DNA from: Stictocephala bisonia
Lineage: Eukaryota; Arthropoda; Insecta; Hemiptera; Membracidae
NCBI GenBank assembly: GCA_035578905.1
Contig: JAQJVL010001213.1
Location: 62,001-126,000, forward strand
DNA length: 64,000 nucleotides
Direction: 5' to 3'
Both the position numbers and the translations under genes were made by a program. Each line of letters starts with the position of its first letter. The stretch's first letter is position 1. Below, one piece after another: positions 1 to 12,592 of the stretch. Below the pieces are notes generated by a model. It made no database searches, was not told where the DNA came from, and saw only the letters and a list, made by a program, of their open reading frames with translations.

Positions 1-2340
1 TACTACTATGACAGACATTTCAGCCTAGAGGGACAACTTTGAAGGACAAACCAAAGGCTATCTAACGCTTAAAAGGTCTGGCTTTACATAACTAAGATCA
101 TGCTAATAAAATCTTCTGATTACGACTTCTTGGTTCCTGAGCTTTCGTAAGGTGACCAATATTGTTAGTGTCAATGAAATTAAAAATGGATAAATTTAGA
201 TAAATTTACGTACCATAATACTGGATTTATCTAGCTGCGTGAATGATTGTTTCTTTTATCTTTAACTGAAAAAAATAAAAAAAATTAACTATTTCTAAAA
301 TATGTAGACTGCAACAACTCCAATAAGGGAAAACCCTAAAAATATGTTTTTTTAAACTTCTTCTGTAAATTGTATTCTGCATCACATAAATCTTCAGTCC
401 AGCTACCCATTCTCCAACCAGCTGCTGAATAGCTTAAGTTAAGTTACGACAAGTGAGCAGACTTTATGGAACTTAAACAGTTCTTGTGACCAAATATAAT
501 CGATTTTATGGAAATATATCTCGTCTATAAAAGCCAAGAACCATGCATTGCATGTAGTCCTTAAAACAATATTTGTGATTATTTGGGCAAAAACATGAAC
601 GACACAGATCAAACACCAACAATTGTAATGGATTATTATTTATGTTTTAAAATTAATTAGGAAAACAAAAAAAATCTGTTCGTTACTATAAATGCTGTTT
701 GCAAATGTTATCCCCGAACATTCACTCTTCCGAAATTAACTAAGGTATTAAGAGGGTATTAGTACAAAAGTGTATGTTTTTGGACATATCCACAAAAGAC
801 GACTTATAATATTAACTTATCAATCGTCTTATCACGTCGTGCATATTGCAAGATAGCCTTATTCAATATGCACGACGTGTTACATAGTTAATGTAATGGA
901 GCATTGTATATAATCCATATAAAATCGTTTGTCTGGACATAATCTACCATTCACAGCCCCAACAATGGCTCGTCGTAATCGGGATCACCATTAAAATATG
1001 AAATATCTTCTATTTTTTTTTATAAAAAAGGACAATCGTAATGAAAATCCATCAGCATAAGTGTTAGTCTGAAACAGCTAAAACTCTTAAAATACATTCC
1101 ACCTTACAAAACGTGTACAGCTGTAAATTGACTTTTCGTACTTTGGCCCCTGGCCTATGTAACCACATTTACTAACATTTTAACAATAACATTAACTTTA
1201 ACAATACAATTAAATAATTTACAAGGAAGTTCCATTGTCATTTTAAAATGTACCTTTACTGTACCGTAATCTCTGATTTTATGTTTTACCGAACTTCTTT
1301 ATCAGGCTTATGAAAATTTAAGCATTCCTGGAAAAATGAATTTAATCACTATGATTTGGTTTCCCCAAAGTCTCTGATTTCGAATGCAACTTTCCAAAAA
1401 GATGATACTTAAATTACATATATTTCCTTTAAATATATTAATTCATCAAATTAATAACAACGTAATTATTAACAAGAAACAGTTATTAAAAATTAAATGT
1501 AAAACTATAGTTCTGAAATTTTATAATACAAAATATAAACGTTATATTTGATTAAGTTGGTACTTACGGTCTGGCTGGGACTTTCTGGCTATGACTTTAT
1601 ATTTAGATAACATTGAGCTAAATTATATATTAAGTATATTTCCATTTAAACAGATATTTTAAATGTCATTAAATATGTCATTAAATATCGCCATAAAAAT
1701 ATACTTACGTGTTTGGTATCTCCTATCAGATTTGAATTATACAATGTACTTTACTTTTAAGTTCCTCCGTTGTTCTATCGGCCAGCAAACACTAAGTTGT
1801 CTATGTTAAAGAAACATTCCAGTCATTGTAATATTTTATAAGATGTGTCCCTAGTCAAGTTCTCAGAGCAAACCATTTGAGAGAACAGTTAGAGACGTCC
1901 GAGATCGGCAGACTGACCGAGACAGATAGATGTATCTCAATTTCATTGTATCTGTGGAGTAGAACACTGAAAAGGTTTTAAGATGGTAACGGTTTTGTTT
2001 ACTACATATCTGCTTTTTAGTATAATATTTTGTTAATTTGTAATCTATACATATTTAAGGTTTTACATTTTGTTATGGTAATACTACATTTATGTATTTG
2101 CTTCGTTTATTTTAAATACAAAAATATTTATTAAATAATTATATGATATTCATATCAAGAGTAAAAAATTACAATAATATCCTACAAAACTGATTACAGT
2201 ATTAAGTATAAATTTGTCCTTCTAGATATAAATATTGTATGATATTTATGAAATATCCACTTAAGGTAAAAAAAAGCTATGATATACTAGCCTTACATAA
2301 TTTATTGATTGAAATAACAATGGTTCATAAGACATTAATA
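1..2340. other. AT-rich noncoding stretch
   Basis: No open frame of convincing length or composition is present on either strand. The only distinct items are the stem-loop at 833-879 and a short island near 1860-1935 that is less AT-rich than its surroundings (it contains GACGTCCGAGATCGGCAGAC). That island has no long open frame and no clear splice sites. It could be a small exon or an old repeat fragment; the sequence does not decide. Confidence 0.5.
833..879. other. perfect 16-bp stem-loop
   Basis: The arm CACGTCGTGCATATTG (833-848) is followed by a 15-nt loop and then its exact reverse complement (864-879). The arms contain CpG steps that are rare in the surrounding AT-rich DNA. The stem is shorter than a usual pre-miRNA. 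It could be a foldback remnant, a small structured RNA or a paired binding site; nothing next to it decides. Confidence 0.6.
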
Positions 2341-2344
2341 AAAC

Positions 2345-2545
2345 AAAGCAAATCAGACCAACAGTACGTGGTTTGAATTCCACGCAAAGCTGTAGGTTCC
2401 TTAGTTACCCTGGCTATTGGGTTATTAATAAATAGCTCTTTCTAAGAAACAGTCACCCGTAGTTAGTAACATTGACTACACTCGTCCATCTCACTAATCA
2501 CACTCAAATTCACCTATATCTTAACGATCGGTGTCAATGAGCATA
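2345..2545 (+). repeat. tRNA-derived SINE family A, copy 1
   Basis: This segment is the inverse-orientation relative of segments at about 6885-7150 and 22855-23040. Shared landmarks, read on the minus strand here, are ACCGATCGTTAAGATAT, GAGTGTGAT and AGTCAATGTTACTAACTA. At the other end CGTGGTTTGAATTCCACG (near 2368-2385) resembles a tRNA T-arm and polymerase III B box on the plus strand. No clear flanking duplication was seen. The family assignment rests on visual alignment of three copies. Confidence 0.65.
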
Positions 2546-2559
2546 TTCACCTCTTACAG

Positions 2560-3950
2560 CAGATGATAATAGCAATAAGCGAAGAAACATGAACTGGGAA
2601 AGTGAACCTTCCTTGCAACGTTAAATTAAGTAAATGCGTTAGTAAAAAGTAACTATTGGAATTCTCAAAAATGTACCAGGTAAATGTGGAGGCAAGAAAG
2701 TACCAATACCAAGAATAGGGATATTCAAATTGACTATTTTGAGGCTTTATAACTTTCTAATATGTGTATTTTATGAAACCCTAAATAATTTCAGTTTCCT
2801 GCAATGATTCTTTGTACCTCAATTAGGCAATTTTATAAAGTCCCATATTTTAAAAGTTTATTTTTTATAAACTTTTTTGGTCTGAATTCGAACAAGACTG
2901 ATTGATTAATGAAATTTAAAGGATCGTTTAATTAATTTTAAGATTAATCGGGGTACTTTAACTTTTATTACATTCCACCTGTATCAATCACGATTTCAAT
3001 CAATAAAAAAATGTCAGACATGAAAAGATTATAAGCTTAATGTTTTTATATTCTACGTGTCATTCATTAAAAATAAACATTTAGATAAGAGGATAATCAA
3101 CACAATGAGACAAATCCCGAAAACGTGTCACTGAACAATTTTAATTTCCATTTATATTGAGCTTGTCATGGCAATTCTGGGAAAGCAAGTGCCCAATGAG
3201 CAAGAGCTAATTTTACCACGAGACTGTCTTATTAAGAGATAAAATTAAGTTGTAGTTGTAAGAACAAATATCTTTAATTATATATTTATAACAATGTATA
3301 ATGTACCTTGTTTTTAAGATAACACCCAATATATAATTAGCCGGTTGAGGATGACATTATATTTTCACAACCTCAGAAATGATTGGAACACGAAGAACTG
3401 TGAAAAATAACCAATATTTTTTTCAATCAGTTTAAGTTGGCACTGCCGTAAATGTATGGGAAAGTCATGATGATAAAGTCATTATTCCATAAACAATATG
3501 TAAAGACAATTGCATTTCATCCATAACGGGAAAACAGGTATGTTTTTATATTTTCTCTATTATACATATTTGGCTTTGATTGTTAACCCTTGGGCCCAGT
3601 TGTACTTTGTAATACTATATGTATACAGTAATTATCAGTGTAGGAAAGTTCTAAAATTATTTTATCACCTTTAGTATCTATGTTACTAGAAAAACAAAAT
3701 GGTGGAAGAAGTTTCTACATTTATAATTTAAGCGTTCGGATCAGGTTTCAATATTAAAATAATGTGAATTGTTCTATGAAAAGAAAAGAATATTCAAGTG
3801 CTGATATCGGCCAGGATACAATCGGAATCCAATAACTTGAGGAAGATTGGTTTTAGCTTAAAATAACTCAGCTCTTTGCTCCAAACTAATGATTGACAAT
3901 AAATATTAACTCAATGTCTTTTGTTATCTCAGTTAGTAAATTTTGAGATA
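2560..3950 (+). repeat. ancient dispersed or duplicated block, copy 1
   Basis: This block aligns in order and orientation with about 33590-35765. Matched anchors include GAAACATGA then GGGAAAGTGA (about 2583-2605), TATTGGAATTCT and ATGTACCAGGTAA (about 2655-2685), TTTGAGGCTTT followed by CTTTCT (about 2738-2760), a segment ending AAGCAAGT (about 3113-3190), and GACAATAAATATTAACTC (about 3895-3914). Similarity between anchors is partial, with many gaps, so the copies are old. It may be an unrecognised transposon or an old segmental duplication. No coding frame is preserved in either copy. Confidence 0.6.
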
Positions 3951-3988
3951 TCGGGATACAATATAATTTCATTTGTAAAATGCAAATA

Positions 3989-4130
3989 GTTATGACGAGT
4001 TTGGAGATTAAATATTTAGACCATTAGCATCAATACATGTCTTACGGTACTGATCAACAGTTATGACGAGTTTGGAGATTAAATATTTAGACCATTAGCA
4101 TCAATACATGTCTTACGCTACTGATCATTC
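3989..4130 (+). repeat. 71-bp direct duplication
   Basis: Two adjacent 71-bp copies begin GTTATGACGAGTTTGGAGAT at 3989 and 4060 and are almost identical (GGTACTG versus GCTACTG near the end). The unit contains ACCATTAGCA followed by TCAATACA. Both strings also occur in the 39-bp minisatellite 160 bp downstream, suggesting a common origin. Confidence 0.9.
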
Positions 4131-4289
4131 AAGTTTATGTTCATTTGAGTAAATTATCCATCATCTATCGAGTTGCTAGAGTACGAGCATTTATGTTTAT
4201 AATTATTTGTATGAATAAATAAATATAAAAAACTGAATTTTAAATGTGCATATATTAACAATAGTAAATGTAAAAGTCTTAAAATAACG

Positions 4290-5186
4290 AATACAAACTG
4301 CTTCGTGCAACCATTAGCAATATGTATCAATACAAACTGCTTCGTGCAACCATTAGCAATATGTGTCAATACAAACTGCTTCGTGCAACCATTAGCAATA
4401 TGTGTCAATACAAACTGCTTCGTGCAACCATTAGCAATATGTGTCAATACAAACTGCTTCGTGCAACCATTAGCAAAATGTGTCAATACAAACTGCTTCG
4501 TGCAACCATTAGCAATATGTATCAATACAAACTGCTTCGTGCAACCATTAGCAATATGTATCAATACAAACTGCTTCGTGCAACCATTAGCAATATGTAT
4601 CAATACAAACTGCTTCGTGCAACCATTAGCAATATGTATCAATACAAACTGCTTCGTGCAACCATTAGCAATATATATCAATACAAACTGCTTCGTGCAA
4701 CCATTAGCAATATGTGTCAATACAAACTGCTTCGTGCAACCATTAGCAATATGTATCAATACAAACTGCTTCGTGCAACCATTAGCAATATGTATCAATA
4801 CAAACTGCTTCGTGCAACCATTAGCAATATGTATCAATACAAACTGCTTCGTGCAACCATTAGCAATATGTATCAATACAAACTGCTTCGTGCAACCATT
4901 AGCAATATATATCAATACAAACTGCTTCGTGCAACCATTAGCAATATGTGTCAATACAAACTGCTTCGTGCAACCATTAGCAATATGTATCAATACAAAC
5001 TGCTTCGTGCAACCATTAGCAATATGTATCAATACAAACTGCTTCGTGCAACCATTAGCAATATGTATCAATACAAACTGCTTCGTGCAACCATTAGCAA
5101 TATGTATCAATACAAACTGCTTCGTGCAACCATTAGCAATATGTATCAATACAAACTGCTTCGTGCAACCATTAGCAATATGTATC
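4290..5186. repeat. 39-bp minisatellite, 23 units
   Basis: Exactly 23 head-to-tail units of 39 bp each begin AATACAAACTGCTTCGTGCA and continue ACCATTAGCAATATGTATC. Units differ mainly in the last nine bases (ATGTATC, ATGTGTC, ATATATC, and one AAATGTGTC). Because 39 is divisible by three and the unit lacks stops in several frames, open frames of about 300-350 codons appear on both strands. Their translations are 13-residue repeats and I treat them as artefacts. Units 6-11 (4485-4718) and 12-17 (4719-4952) carry the same order of variants, a 234-bp higher-order repeat. Confidence 0.95.
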
Positions 5187-5189
5187 AAT

Positions 5190-6880
5190 CTTTTCATCTT
5201 ATAGCATATTACAATTGTTTGAATTGAGGTGTAATTTGTGTTTTAAAACACCAGATTCACTGGTTGACATTATGTTTTAATTTAACAAAGATGTCGTATA
5301 CAAAACCACAAGAAGATACAATTATTCGATATATTGAGCAAATATTTTAATCAATTATATTTGTTCAGAAATTCTGGTAACTACTTAACTTCATCAATAA
5401 CTTAGAGTAAAAATTAAAACACCAACCTTCATTTTTTTATAACTCTAAATTAAATTGTATCAGAAATCAAAGTTATGAACAAACGAGTAGCTATGATATG
5501 ATTAAACACAATTATTAGTAACCATTCTGATAATAATCTTGTTTATATTTTTACAGTTTTGGATATTTTAAAACTAAATTCCTGTTTTAAACAAACAATG
5601 AGTTTTGGTCTGAGATCTTGAAACAACAACGTTGTTTTTCTACGCTGGATGTTTTCAAACGTAGATGATTGTTTTGTCTTACAGTTTTTTTTTTTTTTGT
5701 TTTTTTTTTGAAACTGCGAGCCTTCAGCAACTAAAATATTATTTTTAGATTCGTGGAATTTTAATGAGTTTATTGAAAGTAAAATAATTCCAATATTAAA
5801 TTCACAGTTGAAAGACGACGTAAACTACTTGCTAAACCATAAAAATGGGAAAAGCTTTTAGTTACTAGAGAAAAAATTGAACATTGACATTTAGGTGCAT
5901 TCTGTGTTTGAAAGTCTTAAAATACCGATATGTACAATATCCATGTCTATTCTATAGTACAAATAGCAACAATTAAAACAATAAATACTTGGAACATAAG
6001 AGTACATTGATAAATATTCTTTTTTAACCAACATTGGATGCATAAAAGGATTAGTAAATTACTAACAAAGCAGTTAAATTACTTTGGCCTTAAGATATTA
6101 CCTTATTTATTTAGCTATTTATGTTAAATTAGGTAGTAACAGCCTAATAATATTAAATAGGTTTAGCATTTCTATCAGCACTCTCTAATTATTAGAGGGA
6201 CTTGGACTTCTTTCCAGTATTGGGGTTATATTCAGCCCAAATCATGGAGTGAGATAAAATAATTTTTATATAGTTCCATCTCTATTAGTTTAAAGTAGAG
6301 TGCAACTTAAGACATTAGTCTGAGGTTTAAAAATTGAACTACTTTGATCATTTTAATATTGAGTTTTCGGTATCCGTGGACTTTCTTGACGCTTCATGAC
6401 ACATGACAATACTATAAGAAATAAGTTAAAATTACATATATTTTTCTGGTAATTGGGTTGTTTTCATGGAGTATTTATTATGGATGTTTCTTGTATGCAG
6501 AATTTAAAATGTCATGTCATATTAAGTTTGCAAACTGCGTGACATACGTGTTATGGCCCTTTAAGTGTATTAATATAAGAAAAGATGATGCAGGATCATA
6601 AATAATGTATGTGTTTGAATTATAGTAAGTAGCATAAAGTTGAATTTATTGAATTCATGTTTGGGCTAATAATAACAACTAAGGAGATATCAGGAAACAA
6701 ATAAGGTGTATGTTTCAATAAAAATATTTCGTAATATTTATATCGTCCTAGTATTATTTTTACCCACTTATTTACTCTATTTTTCCAATAAAAGCTATAA
6801 GTATTAACAAATGCACTTCCCACTGACACTCGTATGTCCAGTTGTTGGATTTTTATTTATTTATTTATTATTATTTTTTT
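5190..6880. other. AT-rich noncoding stretch
   Basis: I find no gene. A T-rich run lies at 5685-5709. The segment around 5585-5655 (AACAAACAATGAGTTT and following) resembles 39565-39640 in the same orientation, so the old duplication that starts near 2560 may extend this far. The 69-codon open frame at 6620-6829 on the minus strand has AT-rich composition only. Confidence 0.5.
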
Positions 6881-6884
6881 TATT

Positions 6885-7150
6885 TATTCCTAAGACACCG
6901 ATTGTCAAGATATGGGCGAATGTGGATTTTGAATGAGTGTGATGAGTGTAGATGAGCGAATGTAGTCATTGTTACAAACTAAGGCCAACTATTCCTTAGA
7001 ATGTGTCATTAATTAATAGCCTAATGACAAATGAACAGCCGGTGATTATTAGCTGATCCTCCTCAAAATGTATTATGACTCTGATTGGGATCGAACTGAG
7101 AACATTTAGCTCATGAAGCTGGGATTGAACCAACTACGCTACCGACCAAT
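6885..7150 (-). repeat. tRNA-derived SINE family A, copy 2
   Basis: Read on the minus strand, the head contains GGTAGCGTAGTTGG (A-box-like) and, about 40 nt later, AGTTCGATCCC (B-box-like). The body carries the family landmarks ACCGATTGTCAAGATATGG and GAGTGTGATGAGTG near 6895-6950. The plus-strand left flank, TTTATTTATTTATTATT at about 6847-6865, would be the A-rich 3' tail. This copy is a polymerase III-type retroposon and codes for nothing. Confidence 0.65.
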
Positions 7151-7159
7151 TTATATCGT

Positions 7160-10100
7160 AATAAAACAGCACATCTCCAAACAAATAGTTTTTATGACAT
7201 ATCATACATCTATTTGTAACGATAAGACAACATTTTAGAAGTAATTAGGACTGTTTTGTAAACATCTTCATATTTAACTAACTATTTCAATAGGAAGCAA
7301 GTAAAAAACTTAATGAAATAAATCAACAGGTGTGATATTTCATTGCAAACAGGTCATCCATCAATATCGCTGTCAAAGACCAGATGAGGTATTTGGCAGT
7401 AACTTACTGGTGGAAGGTCTGTTGTTGGGAGCTTGGATTAAATTTATTGGCTCACTAACAACAATCAGGCGTCATTGATTGGGTTCCATCTTTCAAATAA
7501 TTGTATTTGTCATCTCCTAATTATGAAGAAATTAAGGATGTAGTTAGCTATTTGAAACATTTAGCTATTTTATTTTCGAATTTATTAAATATAAATAAAT
7601 TTTGACAAACGCAGAACATAATTTAACTTGTTTTAGAAGTAGTCCAGAAGCCAAAATTGCATATCTTTTATTTGTATTTATGTTTATACGAATACATTTT
7701 ATAAAGATCTTACATGACCATAATCCACATAGACCAAATTTAAAGCTGCAAGTTCAAGCAGTCTAACATAATTCATGGTAGTATACTACTATAAATCGAA
7801 GCATCCCTAGATGAAGGTTATACAAAAGTCCTTCAAACAATATATATTTGTGTTGGGGTAGGGAGGGTCATCACGACATTGACAGTGAACTGGTAAGTGA
7901 CAGAAATAATATAGTAGGTGTTTAGGTGTAACTGTACACGGTGCTACAATGAATTTTACCAAGAATATCACAGGGAAAAAAGATGAATCCAACAAAAGGA
8001 AGATTACAATCAGAGCCCTCATAACATCAGCAGCTCTTTTGTTTGAAAACAAATGCCCACTTTCTCAACGACTGAAAAATCTTTTGTTGTTTTAAACTTA
8101 AAAAATAGTTTATTCTATGAATACGTTTGTTATCACTGAATACTCTTTTATAGTTAGTGCTTGTATAAATATTGACATTTACTGTATAATCGTTTTACAA
8201 GGTTTAGGAAATCAAAGTTTTACTACATATTCCGATTATTTAATGAAATATTGATACATTACCAACATATTCTAAACTACATTATCATATACAGTATTTA
8301 TTTGAAGATATAAAATTAATCACATTAATTTATTTAATTAATAAAATTTTGCAATTCCTCTATGTAATTGTCATACTAAAACTAATTAGGGATGTTTCAT
8401 TAGTTTTGGCTACGGTGACCTAAATAAAAGAAATGAATATATATTTTTATAGATCTAACTTTCATTATCTGTACCTTCAATCTGGGACCTTGGCCTTTTA
8501 GGGTGAGTTTTAGATAGGTTAAATTTCCATTTATATTGGATCCAGTTATCTACTTGAATGAACCCAATGGCCAATTGTAATAGGTAGAAGCTAGAACAAC
8601 TTTATTTAAGTTTGCCATTACAAGAAAACTGAGTTAATTAACTAATATATGGAAAAGCCTTATGGTTGTTCATATATGTTTACCGATTTATATATCAATA
8701 TAGTGTAAAGGATAATGTTTATTAATGAACAGGTGTACATTTAAATTGCACCTTACTATTAGAAACCATTCTAATTATACTGAATATATTATATTTAGAT
8801 ACGGTTGTTTATCATTCTTACATATATCATATTATTTACGTACATAATTTCAACTTATGTGTTCATGACGTCAATGAAAATTTCAGATTATTTTATTCTT
8901 AACACAAATTAAAAAATATTCAAAAGCTTAAATAAATGTCAACAAAGTGAGCTATCTTGACTATACTTTTAAAAAATCAAAGCTACATAAAATAAAATTA
9001 CCAATAAAATGTCATCAAATCAACAAACTATTAAGACAATTATTGTATAACAATTTAGTCCAAATAAATAAATATACTATTCGAAATTCAATATTTTTAA
9101 CTTTTCCCCCAATGTATGAATCTTGATGAAAATGTTCTAAAATATTCATAAAATATTTTCTAAACTAAGTTTATTTTCTAAATTAGTTCAAAACCACTCA
9201 ACTAACGAAAATCGCAATAGACAAGAAAGTGAATCTCGACGTCAAAATATTACAAAGAAATGTTCTAACCCTGCATATTCAATACCGTATAACATTATGA
9301 AATACCCTACTTCCAAAAGGTTATTGATATAAATATCTAGTAAATTTTAAATACTTGTTAAATAGTTCTAGCTTGAAAGAATAAACTTAAATGAAACAGC
9401 TCAGAAGTATAATTTTATCTGGAATAGGAATAGTGGTAAGGAAGTTAAAGTAATAATATTTTGAACTCTAAGCATAATTTCAAGCAAAGCTACGGTATAC
9501 TTAAGTAGTAGGCTGATAATGAGAGGAATTTAGAATAACTACGTTTTATCCCCCGGTTTATTGATTGCATATTTCAAATGTCATATTCCACATCAAAAGG
9601 TCTGAAAACTGAACAATATCTCTTAACTCCATCAACCAATTTGATATGTGATGCATTAGCTTTTATCTTGAAAAGAGCAGGCTGCTCATAATATCAGTAC
9701 ATTTTTTAAAAGCACGAGCATTAATTTTCATTTTATATTATGAACCCTCTATGATACTACCATAAAACTTAGTATTTTGAGATGTCGTCTCATACTAACA
9801 ATGACAGGCTCATACTAACCCTTTATAATGGAATACAGGGATATACGAAACTAACTGGGAAGCTGATTGTAATATTGCTTCTAAACAATATGTTTGAAAT
9901 TAATCCAACATATGCCCAGCACTGTGATAAAGTTGCATGTTTGTTGGGAGCACGTACCCACTTAAGTGTAAAGCATGTTACATCATAACACAACTTGGCC
10001 AATTTCAGAAGTCATTAGTGAAACTTGTGACAGGTAATTTATCCATAGTACAGAGTCTATGGTAATATTTAATGTACATTGTCATGCCTATATTCTATAT

Positions 10101-11200
10101 AGAAATACATCACGAAGCAAAGTTAACTTAAATATTATATAAATAATCAGTATATAACTGCCAAAATGAGTTATTCATGATAGTTAACTATCATTTGCAA
10201 TCCTTTAACACTAACTAGCTAACTAACTATTTAGCTGTAAGACTACTAGTATCGTGTATTTCAATCTAGAAAAAATGTTATATATCAGAAATAAAATGAA
10301 AACAAACAACTCAATTTATATGAGCATGACCTTAAATGAATACATATGAACCATGCCGTTATGTTTTACATTATTTTTAATCAAAACTAATAGAATGATG
10401 ATTTTGAATTTCATCATAATATAAACATGTTTTTTTATGTACATTAAGGTCTTCTGGTTACTAAATGTCAGTTGTAATGCAAAAACCTGTTTCAAACAAT
10501 AATAACTAGTACATGAGTTAACCTAAATATATAGCAATAACTTGATAAAACTTTATATATTTTTCAGTTTATTCAACCTACCCTTAGTTCAAACCAGCTT
10601 AATTATTCACTTTAACTAGCAACTACTCAGTTAACAGGAACAGCTGATCCAGATATTTTGAAGGGATAGTTTCCACACATGGTATAATGTATTCAAGTGT
10701 TCCTACCACTATTATTTTTAATTTAACTGAATTATTCTAGTTCCATTTACTATATTCATTGTACTTGATATTTAATCAGTTGTTCATATACATGATCTGC
10801 GTTTTTTTACAGCATTTGTTATGTTCATTTATATTTTATAACAAGTGAGTAGTTATTAATGGGTGTATGAATAAATTAATAATCGTGTTTTAATTGACTG
10901 ATAATTTCACATCATCTTTCGAATCACTAAAGTTTTTGATTTTTTATTAATCCATAACAGGCACCATTTCAATTGTGTAGCTGACTTTTTTATTTGAAGA
11001 CAAATAACTAAGAAACAAGAATAAGATCGTTTTTTTTCATTTAGCGTAAAAGCCAGGAAAATTAAGAAAATTAGTAAAAACGGAAAAATATATTTGTTCG
11101 ATAGTATAGCGTTATGGGTACTTAAATATGTGGCATTTTGTTCCAATCACGAATATGGCAAGGGCTTGCAATCGAACTATTACCATGTGCACTAGCCCCG
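7160..11200. other. AT-rich noncoding stretch
   Basis: No recognisable gene, RNA or mobile element was found. An 81-codon minus-strand frame (7807-8052) encodes a hydrophobic, cysteine-containing peptide that I do not recognise, and no splice context or homologous copy supports it. A segment near 8520-8545 (ATTTCCATTTATATTGGA) recalls about 3146 and may be one more fragment of the block at 2560-3950; this is weak. Confidence 0.45.
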
Positions 11201-11216
11201 GTAATGTCCAGTTTGA

Positions 11217-11420
11217 GTATGGTTATGTTAGGTTAGATTTGTTTAAGTTATGTTAGAGTTGGTTAGGTTAAGTTAGGTTTTAATAGATTAGATTAACAAA
11301 CACTAATCTAAAACACCAGCCTAATCTCTCAAAACATGATTTAAACTACCTATCCTTACAAATCCAAACCTAACATAACCAAACCTCATACCTAATTTAG
11401 GCCTCTTCTAATAAAACCTA
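11217..11420. repeat. degenerate TTAGG-like inverted repeat
   Basis: The left half is rich in GGTTAGGTTA-type motifs and the right half in CCTAACATAACC-type motifs. GGTTATGTTAGGTTAGATTT at 11219 is nearly the reverse complement of 11364-11384, so the segment can fold back on itself. TTAGG is the usual insect telomere unit, but the repeats are degenerate and lie in both orientations. That fits a foldback element or an internal telomere-like tract better than a chromosome end. Confidence 0.5.
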
Positions 11421-11814
11421 ACCTTATTAAAACCAAAAATTTCCGGTGATAATGCAATCAGTAGGCCTAATAGTTATAACAAAAATCCCTTACCATATTT
11501 CTAACGAGCGCAAAGATTCGCCCAATTTCAGTAACCACAACGCTATATTTACGAGCAAAAGTTTCCGTTATTCCTTAGTTTCGTCATTTTTAAACTTTTC
11601 CGATAAAATAAAGCTATTATAATCTTGTTTCATAGTTATTTATCTACTATGAAAAAAGCAAAAAATCCACGAGTGCTCTTTTAATAAATTATCCTTTTTT
11701 ATTTCTGCAAGTGTTACATTAATTATTTACTTATGTAAATGCATTACTTATTTTTAGGCAAACTAACAATGTCCTATACAATATACAAAAGTAACGTTAC
11801 TATTTCTTAGAAAG

Positions 11815-11890
11815 AATGAGATACTATCTAAATTACCAAGTTAATAGCAAGCGCATAAGCAGAGAAATGTACCCACTCACGCGAGATTGT
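11815..11890 (-). repeat. outlying copy of the exon-unit intron segment
   Basis: The minus-strand sequence CGTGAGTGGGTACAT...AATTTAGATAGTATCTCAT matches the intron-like segment at about 12777-12848 (CGTGAGTGGGCACAT...GATTTAGATAGTATCTCAT). It is a diverged copy of part of the unit repeated at 12.48-12.97 kb. No exon-like sequence is seen next to it. Confidence 0.6.
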
Positions 11891-12476
11891 CGTTTGATCT
11901 TAATTATAAGGAGGAAATGAGAGGCCTTGTACATTCTTTAGTGCATTATGTAATTTAATATCATGAGGTAGATCGAAAATTTATACTGAGAGTTGTATGA
12001 TAATCAACATATGTTACTAGGAGTTAATTTTTTTTCTGATTTGACAGGATTATGACAGCAAAACCTTGCGAAAACATATATTTAACATACAGCTATTTTT
12101 AAAATGTACCTGAATTAATTTTTTTCACATTGAAAGAGAATATACCAAGCTGTATGATAAATATTTCCTTAAATCAAAACTTTTCATTTGTTGATTGGGT
12201 AAAAAATCAAAAACATTACTAACACTAATTGTATAGAACATTTTGTAACATAACTATGAAACTATTTTATATTCAGTAAGTACTATATGTTCATGTTAAG
12301 AAATTGTTGCTGGTTTGAGATACATGAAGAATATTAAGTTAAAGCTTAAAATATAACTAACCTTAACAGTAACCAAGCAATAATGCTTAATGTAGTATAA
12401 TACATAAACCTAAAAAAATAGTAAAATTAAATGTTTTACATCTATAACGACCTAGGTATAATAATATGAAAATACG

Positions 12477-12506
12477 TCCCTTCTCCAAATGCTACTCTCC
12501 ACAAGC
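12477..12506 (-). pseudogene. degraded exon-like unit, copy D (acceptor side only)
   Basis: On the minus strand, GTTGAATATGTAAAGCAGAG then CACACCCTAG^GCTTGTGGAG aligns with the copy at 12593-12687, including the AG acceptor and first exon bases. Beyond about 25 exon bases the similarity fades into AT-rich DNA, so the donor side appears lost. The read-through contains a stop codon. Its value is as a third member of the repeat series. Confidence 0.4.
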
Positions 12507-12592
12507 CTAGGGTGTGCTCTGCTTTACATATTCAACATGTGAACCCCTTTTCACCACATCAGCGGTATTTGTGCACGGATAACCAAACTTAC

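Noticed and set aside
4154..5227. Three long open frames (299-347 codons) on both strands
   Set aside because: They are 13-residue repeats produced by a 39-bp tandem unit without stops. No start context, domain or splice support.
7807..8052. 81-codon minus-strand frame with hydrophobic start
   Set aside because: AT-rich DNA readily gives Phe/Leu/Ile-rich frames. No homologue recognised, no signal-peptide cleavage motif or splice context, and no repeat copy.
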